Below, piece by piece: positions 9,882-18,576 of a stretch of DNA of 64,000 nt. The stretch is taken from NCBI RefSeq assembly GCF_011189575.1, contig NZ_PUJW01000003.1, positions 124,001 to 188,000 of the forward strand. The letters run 5' to 3'. The stretch's first letter is position 1; each line of letters opens with the position of its first letter. The notes beneath the pieces are model-generated. The model was given only the letters and a program-made list of their open reading frames with translations. It searched no databases and was not told the origin of the DNA. The position numbers were made by a program, and so were the translations under genes. The DNA is from Photorhabdus cinerea (lineage in GTDB: Bacteria; Pseudomonadota; Gammaproteobacteria; Enterobacterales; Enterobacteriaceae).

Positions 9882-9908
9882 GATGATGGTGAAATCACCA
9901 TCATCTTT
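9882..9908. terminator. Bidirectional terminator between arsC-like gene and hda
   Basis: 10-bp perfect arms (9882-9891 and 9896-9905) with an AAAT loop, followed by TTT on the plus strand. It sits between convergent genes and touches the hda stop. Confidence 0.65.
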
Positions 9909-10608
9909 AAAGGTGCAAGATATCCTTCACAAACGGAATCGTCAGCTTGCGCTGAGCAACTATCGAAGCATGATCTAACTGGTTCAATGTCATAAACAGA
10001 GTTCGCATTTCTCTGTCCAGCCTTTTCAGTAAAAAACGCCCCACATCTTCCGGCAATTCAAAACCGCGTAACTTTGCCCGCAGTTGCAAAGCTTGTAATT
10101 TCTCATCGTCGGAAAGCGGTTGTAACTTATAAATTTGCCCCCAATCCAAACGGGAAGCCAAATCAGGTAGCATAAGATCAATTTGGCGAGGCGGACGATC
10201 CCCACTGATCAGCAGACAAGTACGACCAATCTCCAGAATACGATTATAAAGATTAAAAATCGCCATTTCCCATTCTTCATCACCCGCAATACATTCAATA
10301 TTATCGATACAAACCAGTGATAAATGTTCCATGCCATCAAGTACTTCTGGGATAAAATAAGCACGTTTATCCAGAGGAACATAGCCCACAGCTTCATCTT
10401 TTAAGGACAATTCAGCACACGCGGCATGCAATAAGTGACTTCGTCCCCCACTCTCACGGGACCAGAAATAAATATAGCTGCCATGCTGCTGACTAATGGC
10501 CAATTTGATTGCAGCTAACAGGGTAGCGTTCTCCCCCGGAAAAAAACTGGCAAAAGTTTCGTCATCGGGAAGATATAAAGGTAATGAAAGCTGCGACGGT
10601 GTGTTCAG
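9907..10608 (-). CDS. hda: DnaA inactivator protein Hda
   Basis: AAA+ protein that, with the loaded beta clamp, stimulates hydrolysis of DnaA-ATP and prevents over-initiation. The clamp-binding motif QLSLPL is near the N-terminus. The Walker A region is the degenerate Hda type, the Walker B-like segment is SLVCIDNIE, and DRPPRQ and sensor-like segments are conserved. I place the start at CTG 10608. It has GAGG five bases upstream and gives 233 residues starting with LNTPSQ, the length of E. coli Hda, which is known to use CUG. A TTG 33 nt further upstream keeps the frame open but has no ribosome site. Confidence 0.93.
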   Translation of the reverse strand: MNTPSQLSLPLYLPDDETFASFFPGENATLLAAIKLAISQQHGSYIYFWSRESGGRSHLLHAACAELSLKDEAVGYVPLDKRAYFIPEVLDGMEHLSLVCIDNIECIAGDEEWEMAIFNLYNRILEIGRTCLLISGDRPPRQIDLMLPDLASRLDWGQIYKLQPLSDDEKLQALQLRAKLRGFELPEDVGRFLLKRLDREMRTLFMTLNQLDHASIVAQRKLTIPFVKDILHL

Positions 10609-10917
10609 AAGCGCCTCAAACAGAGCTGGTAACAAACGCAAATAAGTTTATCACAGAAAATAGTTGTAAATGAACTGTATAGGTAAATAATAAAAAAACT
10701 ATTTTTAAGATTCAACAAGTTAAATCCGTTTCAGAAGCAGAACCTTCTAATAAAACACAGCATTTCACTATAAATAGCTCATATACAGAACAATCTACAA
10801 GCGTCTGTGAAATATCTCGAATGCTAAGAATGACAGAAAACAGGGACGGTTTAAATTTTGAGCTTGATACTATTTCAAATAAAAAACCAGATAACAGGTT
10901 GTCTAGTTCCTGGAAAA

Positions 10918-11550
10918 TCAGTGTAGTCGCTCTTTACTGATGACAAAGAGACGATGATAGTGGCAATCCTTATCATAACCCCAGCAATAATCAGCCCATG
11001 TTATATAGAAGTCATCCCATGATGAAATCAAATTTAATAGACGCTCCTCTCTGGTACCATCAGAAACGTATACATAATATCCATCAACGTTGACAGCCCA
11101 AGCGATCATACGTTCCCAAAACCTGCGCCCATCCGATGTTCGATCGCTGTCAGACACAATAATAGAGTAATTCTCAAGGAAGAATCTGAAAAACTCTTGT
11201 GGCAAGCTTCTCACTGCCCCATCATGTTGAGGAAGAACTGTGCGCCATACCAGTATTTGTGTGCATGTTTTTTTAAATGGAACAACATGTTCCATAAATT
11301 CCAGTTTCACAGCGTAGACCGTCTCAGGCATATCTGCGTCAGTCACTAACCTATACTGATTGCCAGAAATAGATGCCAGTAAGCGATAACCGTATGGTGT
11401 AACAAATCCAGGCAAAGAAAAATCCCTCACTCCACGCTCAATAAAAGCCTGAGTATGCGCTACATTTTTCTCCGTCATGTTAAGCTTAATATTGAAATCT
11501 GCTTGTGGGATAAGTGCTGGCATTTTCTCTTCTACTGTATCATTACTCAT
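10918..11550 (-). CDS. Hypothetical protein (ORFan)
   Basis: 210 residues, predicted soluble, no signal peptide or membrane helix, aromatic-rich C-terminus (WDDFYITWADYCWGYD). I do not recognise a family. A GGAGGAGACG-type ribosome site lies just before its ATG. It is an isolated gene between hda and the PTS operon, inside the segment absent from the E. coli arrangement, so probably acquired. The overall look recalls small phage-borne proteins, but that is only an impression. Confidence 0.6.
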   Translation of the reverse strand: MSNDTVEEKMPALIPQADFNIKLNMTEKNVAHTQAFIERGVRDFSLPGFVTPYGYRLLASISGNQYRLVTDADMPETVYAVKLEFMEHVVPFKKTCTQILVWRTVLPQHDGAVRSLPQEFFRFFLENYSIIVSDSDRTSDGRRFWERMIAWAVNVDGYYVYVSDGTREERLLNLISSWDDFYITWADYCWGYDKDCHYHRLFVISKERLH

Positions 11551-11936
11551 CGTCTCCTCCAGTGGTTGTCGGAGCTTCTGGCAAGAAGGCCAAAAATCTT
11601 AATTCGGCATCGTTGTATAATTACGGTTGTCTAACGCGCAGTGTATTAGCAAAATGATGAATGATCAACGTTCGTTTGACGAGAAAACAAACAGCTCACC
11701 TTTATTCAATGAAACCAGAAATCTCTCTATAACACCCTGTATAACTTGACACTATTATTCTATCTGCATACAGATGAAGATCACATTTCACTCCCATCTG
11801 TCAACATATTCTTATCAAGATGCGAACAAAATCTCAGCAAGTTTAACATAAGTTGCTAGTCTTATAAAAAGTGAGAGTGCTTCCATTGGCTACTATCCCA
11901 TTAATTAGAAACGACATAATAACTAGAGGCTAGGTC
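11551..11936 (+). other. Intergenic region with possible PTS operon promoter
   Basis: 386 bases between divergent genes. TTGACA at 11746-11751 lies 17 bases before TACAGA (11769-11774), a weak promoter candidate. A TCACA half-site occurs at 11781 but lacks a good partner. AGAGG precedes the IIB ATG. No gene is seen. Confidence 0.35.
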
Positions 11937-12242
11937 ATGAAAAAAATCCTATTGTGTTGTGCTGCCGGAATGTCCACCAGCATGTTGGTACAACGTATGC
12001 AGGCAGAAGTGACAAAACGAGCATTGAACATTGAAATCAAGGCCGTACCCACCGTTGAGTTAGAACATCTAATAACCGATGCCGACGTGGTTTTACTTGG
12101 TCCGCAGGTAAGATACCAACTGGCCCATTTCTCCGCTATCGCCAAACCACTTGGCAAGCCAATAGACGTTATTGACATGATGGATTACGGTGCTCTTCGT
12201 GGTGACAAAGTTCTCGATAAAGCATTAAGCCTATTGGAATAA
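11937..12242 (+). CDS. PTS chitobiose/cellobiose-type IIB component
   Basis: Cytosolic phosphocarrier of the lactose/cellobiose/chitobiose PTS family. It is 101 residues; Cys8 in CCAAGMSTS is the expected phosphocysteine, and DVVLLGPQVRY is the family signature. First gene of a four-gene operon IIB-IIC-IIA-glycosidase that resembles E. coli chbBCAF but lacks chbR and chbG. The exact sugar (N,N'-diacetylchitobiose, cellobiose or another beta-glucoside) cannot be told from sequence. Confidence 0.9.
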   Translation: MKKILLCCAAGMSTSMLVQRMQAEVTKRALNIEIKAVPTVELEHLITDADVVLLGPQVRYQLAHFSAIAKPLGKPIDVIDMMDYGALRGDKVLDKALSLLE

Positions 12243-12271
12243 TCAATTTCATCATCCCGACGGAGTGCCCT

Positions 12272-13600
12272 ATGAGCCTCTATACTTCTTTTATGCACGT
12301 CGTAGAAAGTCATATTGCTCCACTTGCCGGTCGAATCGGCAGCCAACGGCATATTATTGCGATACGTGACGGCTTTATCTCAGCTATGCCGTTTTTGATC
12401 ATCGGCAGTATTATGTTAATTGTGGCAAACCCTCCATTCGATTCACAGACTTCATCATCATTCGGTCAGGTTTGGTTATCCTTTACCAGAACCCACTGGG
12501 GAACTATCACCATGCCTTACTTTATGACGATGGGACTAATGAGCGTATTCGTTTCGGTCGGCACGGCTTACAGCTTGGCTAAATCCTACGGCATGGACGG
12601 ATTAACTTCTGCTTTACTATCACTAATGGCATTTCTGCTAGCGGCAGCACCACAGGTAGAAAACAAAATAGCACTCGACTTTCTCGGTGGCTCAGGCGTA
12701 TTTACTTCGTTGATTTGCGCTGTCTGGTCCGTTGAACTGACGCGTTTATTAAAGAAATATAACATCACTATCCATATGCCAGCACAAGTGCCACCAGCGA
12801 TTGCCCGCTCTTTTGAACTTCTATACCCAGTTATAGGTATACTGTTGACGGTTTATCCTGTCAGTCTGCTATTGCAAAGTGAATTCAACCTGCTCATTCC
12901 TGCCGCTATAATGCAAGTGTTTCAACCTCTCATTTCCGTTGGTGATACTCTGCCTGCCATTATGCTAACACTGCTGATTGCTAATCTGCTGTGGTTTGCC
13001 GGCATTCACGGCGCTAACATTGTCGTTGGCCTGCTAAGTCCTATCTTTATGGCAAATATCGCCACCAATGCGGCATTAATGGCTCAAGGAGTTGCTGCAA
13101 CACAAATTCTCACCGATCCTTACTGGGCATTTTATGTGTGTATCGGTGGCTCCGGTTCTACGCTAGTTCTGGCTATTCTTTATCTGCGTAGTCGTTCTAT
13201 ACACTTACGTACTATCGGAAAGTTGAGTGTGGTTCCTGCCATATTCAATATTAACGAGCCGCTGTTATTTGGTTCACCGATTGTTATGAATCCAAGCTTA
13301 TTGATTCCACTACTGATTGTGCCGTTGGTTAATGCCGTATTGTCCTACAGCGCTCTGCATCTCGATTTGGTACAAAAAATGGTCGCCATTTCCCCCTGGA
13401 CTACACCTGCTCCACTTGGCGCACTGATTTCTACCGCCTGGGATTACCGTGCGGCAGTACTAGTTATCGTGCTAATAACAATCGATCTGTTTATCTGGTA
13501 TCCCTTCTTCAAAATTTATGAAAAGCAACTCGCCAATGAAGAAGCTAAACAACAAGAAAGCACGGAATCCATTGAAGTAAAAACTCGATCTCAACCATAA
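12272..13600 (+). CDS. PTS chitobiose/cellobiose-type IIC permease
   Basis: 442-residue inner-membrane sugar permease with about ten hydrophobic segments. The substrate-site region GIHGANIV and the conserved NINEPLLFGSPIV stretch identify the lactose/cellobiose IIC family. The N-terminal region (MHVVESHIAPLAGRIGSQRH) matches ChbC-like proteins. It starts 29 nt after IIB with CGGAG upstream. The C-terminal tail is hydrophilic and Glu-rich (residues about 415-442). Confidence 0.92.
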   Translation: MSLYTSFMHVVESHIAPLAGRIGSQRHIIAIRDGFISAMPFLIIGSIMLIVANPPFDSQTSSSFGQVWLSFTRTHWGTITMPYFMTMGLMSVFVSVGTAYSLAKSYGMDGLTSALLSLMAFLLAAAPQVENKIALDFLGGSGVFTSLICAVWSVELTRLLKKYNITIHMPAQVPPAIARSFELLYPVIGILLTVYPVSLLLQSEFNLLIPAAIMQVFQPLISVGDTLPAIMLTLLIANLLWFAGIHGANIVVGLLSPIFMANIATNAALMAQGVAATQILTDPYWAFYVCIGGSGSTLVLAILYLRSRSIHLRTIGKLSVVPAIFNINEPLLFGSPIVMNPSLLIPLLIVPLVNAVLSYSALHLDLVQKMVAISPWTTPAPLGALISTAWDYRAAVLVIVLITIDLFIWYPFFKIYEKQLANEEAKQQESTESIEVKTRSQP

Positions 13601-13615
13601 TCGGAGGATTCACAC

Positions 13616-13939
13616 ATGGATTTGGAACAAACTATCGTAGAACTGCTGGTTCATGCCGGGAGCGCACGCAGCCATGCGCTGATGGCATTACAACATGCCA
13701 GAAACGGTGACTTTCAAGCTTCACAAACACTGATGGCTGAATCCCAACAGGCAATCAAGGAGGCGCATGCTATTCAAACTACTCTAATCGGATTGGATGA
13801 AGGCTGCAGTAAATTGCCTGTCAATCTCATCACCATCCATGCGCAAGATCATTTAATGAACGCGATGGTTATTCAGGATCTTGCCGGCGATATGATTGAA
13901 CTCTACCGCCGGATGCCATCACAGGAGGAAAAAATATGA
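13616..13939 (+). CDS. PTS lactose/cellobiose-type IIA component
   Basis: 107-residue helical-bundle phosphotransferase that passes phosphate from HPr to IIB. The active-site histidine is His75 and the probable metal-binding aspartate Asp78, in IHAQDHLM. GGAGG lies upstream of the ATG. The stop overlaps the next start by 4 nt (ATGA), so it is coupled to the glycosidase. Confidence 0.92.
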   Translation: MDLEQTIVELLVHAGSARSHALMALQHARNGDFQASQTLMAESQQAIKEAHAIQTTLIGLDEGCSKLPVNLITIHAQDHLMNAMVIQDLAGDMIELYRRMPSQEEKI

Positions 13940-15240
13940 AACAAATCAAAATAGCCGTTATCGGTGGCGGTAGCAGCTACACACCTGAGTTAGTAGAAGG
14001 ACTCATTCAACGCAACAAAAGCATTCCACTCTCTGAACTGGCATTAGTTGACATTGATGGTGGAAAACAGAAAGTAGAAATTATCGCTGCACTTACCCGT
14101 CGTATGCTAGCCCATCATGGCCTGGAACACGTTATCGTCAGCGTACATTTCACACCGGATAATGCAATTCGTGGCGCCAGTTTTATTTTGACTCAATTGC
14201 GTGTCGGCCAGCTTCCGGCACGTGCTATGGATGAACGTCTAGGGCTGAAATATGGCTTAATCGGTCAGGAAACGACAGGCGTAGGTGGATTTGCCAAGGC
14301 GCTGCGTACCATCCCCGTTTTGCTGGATATCGCCCGTAAAGTTGAACAACTTGCGCCAGATGCATGGATTGTTAACTTCACTAATCCGGCGGGGATCGTC
14401 ACCGAAGCGGTTTCCCGTTACAGCAAAGCAAAAATTATCGGTCTGTGTAATGTCCCGATCACCATGCACCATATGATTGCCAATATGCTGCAACACCCTT
14501 ATCAAGATGTACAATTACGTTTTGCAGGGCTTAATCATATGGTTTGGGTACACCAGGTACTGGTTTCAGGGCGGGATGAAACGCATCGGGTACTTGATAT
14601 GTTATGCAACGGTGTGGCATTAACCATGAATAACATTAAAGAATCCCCCTGGCCCCCACCATTACTCAGAGCATTAGGCGCAATCCCCTGCCCTTATCAT
14701 CGCTACTTCTATCAGACCCGCAGCATGTTGCAGGAAGAACGCGAAGTCGCCGCCAAACAAGGCACACGGGCAGAACAAGTCATGAAAGTAGAACAGGAGC
14801 TGTTTGAACTGTATGCCGATCCAAACCTTGCTCACAAACCAGAACAGCTCAATTTCCGCGGTGGCTCATTCTATTCTGAAGTTGCACTGGATCTGATGTG
14901 CGCTATTCACAACAATCTTGGCAGCCAACTGGTGGTTAATACCCCTAACCACGGTGCTATCCGCGGCCTGCCGGACGATGCCGTCATTGAAACCAACTGT
15001 ATCATTAATGCAGAGGGTGCCCACCCGCTGACATTTGGCCGCCTGCCTGACAGTATGTACTCTCTGACCCAACAGATAAAAACCTTCGAGCGTTTGACGA
15101 TTGAAGCAGCAGTTCATGGCGATCGCAACGCGGCACTGCGGGCATTGATCACCAACCCACTGGTTGCCGATGTAGATATTGCTTCACCGCTTTTGGATGA
15201 CGTATTGGCGATAAATCGTGATTATCTGCCGCAATTTTAA
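13936..15240 (+). CDS. GH4 6-phospho-beta-glucosidase
   Basis: Family 4 glycoside hydrolase that cleaves phosphorylated disaccharides delivered by the PTS, using NAD+ and a divalent metal. It is 434 residues with dinucleotide motif GGGSSYTPEL near the N-terminus, metal-binding Cys in GLCNVP, conserved GLNHMVW, and NFTNPAG. By family it resembles ChbF/CelF/LicH, and its place after IIA supports hydrolysis of phospho-chitobiose or phospho-cellobiose. Overlaps IIA by 4 nt with AGGAGG upstream. Confidence 0.92.
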   Translation: MKQIKIAVIGGGSSYTPELVEGLIQRNKSIPLSELALVDIDGGKQKVEIIAALTRRMLAHHGLEHVIVSVHFTPDNAIRGASFILTQLRVGQLPARAMDERLGLKYGLIGQETTGVGGFAKALRTIPVLLDIARKVEQLAPDAWIVNFTNPAGIVTEAVSRYSKAKIIGLCNVPITMHHMIANMLQHPYQDVQLRFAGLNHMVWVHQVLVSGRDETHRVLDMLCNGVALTMNNIKESPWPPPLLRALGAIPCPYHRYFYQTRSMLQEEREVAAKQGTRAEQVMKVEQELFELYADPNLAHKPEQLNFRGGSFYSEVALDLMCAIHNNLGSQLVVNTPNHGAIRGLPDDAVIETNCIINAEGAHPLTFGRLPDSMYSLTQQIKTFERLTIEAAVHGDRNAALRALITNPLVADVDIASPLLDDVLAINRDYLPQF

Positions 15241-15289
15241 TGAATAATTTGTACCTGGTTGAATAACCTGAAACCAGAACGAGCATAAA

Positions 15290-15344
15290 ATTAAAGAGAT
15301 ATCAGTTATTAGTAACTAAAGGACTAATACTGATATCCTTTAAT
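15290..15344 (+). terminator. Long imperfect hairpin after PTS operon
   Basis: Arms 15290-15313 and 15323-15344 pair almost completely with single-base bulges and a 9-nt loop. It ends in CTTTAAT and lies 50 nt after the glycosidase stop. Most likely the operon terminator, although the T run is part of the stem. Confidence 0.6.
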
Positions 15345-15506
15345 CGTAACTGACCTTGTAACCTCTTTTTTTGCGGCGTAACACGCATTTATTTCTCCTG
15401 CTAAGTTTGAACAGGAAAGTCTGCATTATAATACTGCTATGAAATCAATTGATTGAAGAATACTGAAAATATAAAGTTTCAACATATTGAAACTTTGGGA
15501 AAATCT

Positions 15507-15950
15507 ATGCCTTTTAAAATAGAAAACCTCGGTTATGGCGAAGCGCATATCTCAGACTTTGAGGTGTCTAGCATGGAATACACCTTGATTATAATGGAAA
15601 TTATCTCAAAGGGAGATTCTTCTGTCGTTTTGCCTGAAAATTACAGACTCGACCGGGGCAGTTGCTTTGAAGTTTCATTTGATGCAAAAAACAATTTAGA
15701 TAATAACACGCTATTTGAGAGGTACCCTACAAATAACCATCATCAGATGATAGGAATTATGTCCGAAGTTGAAAGGTTGATTAATGAGCACTATAATGCG
15801 ACTAGCCCTAGTGGATACATTTTGCTAGCCACAGATGAGCGACTAAACAGGGTCTATAAACGATATATTAATCGATTTGTGACACAAAGCGGCTTTACCA
15901 TGACAGACAAGTTAGATCCAAACGGGAGGGGCTATGTCATACATACATAA
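15507..15950 (+). CDS. Hypothetical protein, first of an overlapping pair
   Basis: A 147-residue soluble protein starting MPFKIENLGYGEAH. ATG 15507 has GGGA at good spacing; a TTG at 15453 would add 18 residues but lacks a clear ribosome site. A TATAAT at 15427-15432 is a plausible -10. I do not recognise the family; the C-terminal part (GYILLATDERLNRVYKRY) is helical and charged. Overlaps the next small gene by 17 nt. Probably accessory or phage-derived. Confidence 0.55.
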   Translation: MPFKIENLGYGEAHISDFEVSSMEYTLIIMEIISKGDSSVVLPENYRLDRGSCFEVSFDAKNNLDNNTLFERYPTNNHHQMIGIMSEVERLINEHYNATSPSGYILLATDERLNRVYKRYINRFVTQSGFTMTDKLDPNGRGYVIHT

Positions 15951-16104
15951 CGAACAAGCTGAAAAAGCAAGCCTTGAATTCGAGAAAGCTGTAGCTAAAA
16001 AGGCTGAACGTATGAGAGCTGCTTACAACGCCCTAAAGAAATCCGAACAAGAGGGTACTGTCCGGTATCTCAGTGAAAAGCAGAACTGGTACGTAGTCCG
16101 ATAA
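15934..16104 (+). CDS. Small charged protein, second of an overlapping pair
   Basis: 56 residues, starting MSYIHNEQAEK and ending WYVVR. It has a strong GGGAGGGG site just before its ATG inside the end of the preceding gene. The middle (residues about 8-40) is a Lys/Glu/Ala-rich predicted helix, possibly coiled coil. A terminator follows within 10 nt, which supports a real two-gene transcript. Function unknown; a toxin-antitoxin or phage accessory pair is conceivable but unsupported. Confidence 0.5.
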   Translation: MSYIHNEQAEKASLEFEKAVAKKAERMRAAYNALKKSEQEGTVRYLSEKQNWYVVR

Positions 16105-16112
16105 ACATTTAG

Positions 16113-16136
16113 AAAGGAGCCTTTCGCTCCTTTTTT
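16113..16136 (+). terminator. Rho-independent terminator
   Basis: A stem of 16113-16120 with 16126-16133 (GGAGC/GCTCC core) and a 5-nt loop run into six T. It directly follows the 56-residue ORF. Confidence 0.9.
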
Positions 16137-16343
16137 CCTCTATTAACGAATGTGCCGTAGGTAGGTTTACGTCTATAAGTTATTACTTTAACAAGTATAT
16201 TATACTAAGTATTTCTTGGAAGCATTTATAAAGATAATAGATTCAATAATCCATTTATAGAGGTATAGAAATGTGTACTCAAGCAATTCATCCCCGCCCT
16301 CCCTGATTAAAACCATTCAACGCAGGGAAATGAATCGAACTTA

Positions 16344-17644
16344 TTACTTCAATGACTTATCGCGCTTAACAGATTCAATTGAAGACTCAATATATTGTTC
16401 TTCAGGACGAATAATACTAATCAAGCGGAAAATCAGACTCATACCAATACCCACAATAGTTGCCAGCGCCATACCTTTAAGTTCAGCAACGCCAATATTT
16501 ATTTTCGCGCCACTGACACCAATAATAAGAATAACGGAGGTCAGAATTAGATTCTGTGCTTTATTGTAATCCACTTTGGAATCAATCAACACCCGAATAC
16601 CTGATGCTCCGATAACCCCATAAAGCAACAGTGAGACGCCGCCCATTACCGGAACCGGCACGGCCTGAATTGCTGCCGCCAGTTTACGACGCAGGAGAGC
16701 AGAATCGCCAGGATTGCGGCACCACCAATAACCCAAGTGCTGTAAACCTTGGTAATTGCCATGACACCAATATTCTCACCATAAGTCGTATTAGGCGTTG
16801 AACCAAAGAAACCGGAAATCACGGTTGAAAAGCCATTTGCGAACATAGAACGATGCAAACCAGGCTCTTTCAACAAATCTTTCTTCACAATATTAGCGGT
16901 TACAACCAAATGACCAACATGTTCTGCTATAACAACCAGTGCCGCAGGCAAAATCGTCATAATGGCAAACCATTCAAACCGTGGTGTGTAGAAAGTAGGC
17001 AATGCAAACCACGGGGCTTCACGTACCGGTGTCAGGTCAACTTCCCCCAACAAAAATGCCAGTGCATAACCCACCAATACCCCAATCAGAATCGGGATGA
17101 TAGCCAGGAATCCACGGAACATAACCGAACCAAGAATGGTTACTGCCAGCGTGGTCAGAGAGATTATCAACGTTGTTGTATTAACATCAGCACCTTCCGC
17201 TGAACGCAAACCCGCCATATCAGCCGCAACACCAGCAAGCTCCAAGCCGATAACGGCAACAATGGCACCCATTGCCGCAGGTGGAAACAGCATATTAATC
17301 CAACTTCGCCCTGCCACTTTCACAATCAACGAAACCAGACAAAACAGCACGCCGCATACAATAAAACCACCCAGAGCCAATTCATATCCCAGTGGCAACA
17401 ACAATAAAACCGGCGAAATAAAGGCGAAACTAGATCCCAAATACGCCGGAATTTTTCCCCTACAGATAATCAAATACAATAATGTACCGATACCGTTAAA
17501 TAGCAAAATCGTCGCTGGGTTGACTTTAAACAGAATCGGCACCAATACCGTCGCACCAAACATAGCAAAAAGATGTTGGAAGCTCAGCGGAATGGTCTGT
17601 AAAAATGGAGGCCGTTCATCTACCCCAATAGTGCGACGGGTCAT
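16344..17644 (-). pseudogene. uraA: Uracil permease UraA, interrupted by one frameshift
   Basis: Proton-coupled uracil transporter of the NCS2 family, here split in two frames. Residues 1 to about 315 (MTRRTIGVDERPPF to AILLSCV) lie in 16646-17644. The rest (KLAAAIQAVPVPVMGG to the end) lies in another frame ending at 16344. At about 16686-16688 one C on the plus strand (a G in the gene) is missing where the family has SCVGKL; restoring it gives 433 residues, close to E. coli UraA (429). All other conserved stretches, such as FGSTPNTTYGENIG, are intact, so the lesion is recent or an assembly error. Lies downstream of upp on the same strand. Confidence 0.88.
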
Positions 17645-17672
17645 TTATTTATCCTCTTAATGCGTCACGAGC

Positions 17673-17700
17673 CAAAAAAAAGCCGACTCAAAAGTCGGCT
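17673..17700 (-). terminator. Terminator/attenuator between upp and uraA
   Basis: A perfect 8-bp stem (17681-17688 with 17693-17700) is followed on the minus strand by seven T (17680 down to 17674). It sits 10 nt after the upp stop and 29 nt before uraA, so it should limit read-through into uraA. Confidence 0.9.
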
Positions 17701-17710
17701 ATCTAACTTA

Positions 17711-18337
17711 TTATTTCGTACCAAATATTTTATCGCCTGCATCCCCCAAGCCGGGAACAATATATCCCTGTTCATTGAGCCTCTCATCAATAGAAGCGGT
17801 ATACAGTTCTACATCCGGGTGAGCTTTTTCTAGCGCTGCAATACCTTCAGGTGCTGCAACCAGAACCAAAACTTTAATCGACTGGCAACCTGCTTTTTTC
17901 AGTAAATCGATAGTTGCAATCATGGAACCACCGGTTGCCAACATTGGGTCAACCACCAGAGCCATGCGTTCATCAATATTGGAAGCAAGTTTTTGAAAAT
18001 AAGGGACGGGTTCTAATGTTTCTTCATTGCGGTAAACACCTACGACACTTATCCGGGCACTCGGGACATTCTCTAATACCCCATCCATCATCCCCAACCC
18101 CGCACGCAGAATAGGCACAACTGTTATTTTTTTACCTTTAATCTGTTCAACTGCTACCGGGCCACACCAGCCATCAATAGTGACTTTCTCCGTTTCTAAA
18201 TCAGCAGTTGCTTCATAAGTCAAAAGGCTTCCAACTTCTGCGGCCAGTTCACGAAAGCGTTTAGTGCTGATATCATTCGCTCGCATCAGGCCGAGTTTAT
18301 GTTTAACAAGAGGGTGTTTCACCTCAACGATCTTCAT
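17711..18337 (-). CDS. upp: Uracil phosphoribosyltransferase
   Basis: Cytosolic pyrimidine salvage enzyme forming UMP from uracil and PRPP. It is 208 residues, the same as E. coli Upp. PRPP-binding loop VVDPMLATGGSM and uracil-binding YIVPGLGDAGDK are present. It is divergent from purM and precedes uraA, as in E. coli. Confidence 0.97.
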   Translation of the reverse strand: MKIVEVKHPLVKHKLGLMRANDISTKRFRELAAEVGSLLTYEATADLETEKVTIDGWCGPVAVEQIKGKKITVVPILRAGLGMMDGVLENVPSARISVVGVYRNEETLEPVPYFQKLASNIDERMALVVDPMLATGGSMIATIDLLKKAGCQSIKVLVLVAAPEGIAALEKAHPDVELYTASIDERLNEQGYIVPGLGDAGDKIFGTK

Positions 18338-18494
18338 GGACCTCTCCTACTGTATGTCATGTCACCGGCAGACAAAAAAACCGCGAGATTATACCCTCTT
18401 TTACCCATAACACCACTATCAATCTGTTGATTTTAATCAAGCACAAACCCTTTGTTACTTTTTTCTCTAATAATTGAGATCCTGAACAAGGGTC

Positions 18495-18510
18495 TCGCAA
18501 ACGTTTGCTT
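18495..18510 (+). promoter_or_regulatory. PurR operator upstream of purM
   Basis: The 16-base site TCGCAAACGTTTGCTT is a near-palindrome close to the PurR consensus ACGCAAACGTTTNCGT. It lies 66 nt before the purM start, in the upp-purM divergent region. PurR control of purMN is known in E. coli. Confidence 0.85.
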
Positions 18511-18576
18511 AGACTGATAGAATTGCTAATGCTCTATCATTAATTTATCAAATGCAACCGCCTTGGGGACTTCGCA

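Noticed and set aside
11769..11790. CRP site upstream of the PTS operon
   Set aside because: Only the TCACA half-site is present; the opposite half has two of five bases.
17097..17660. Long open frame antisense to uraA (187 codons)
   Set aside because: It mirrors the conserved membrane helices of uraA, has no ribosome site and no protein-like motifs; a shadow frame.
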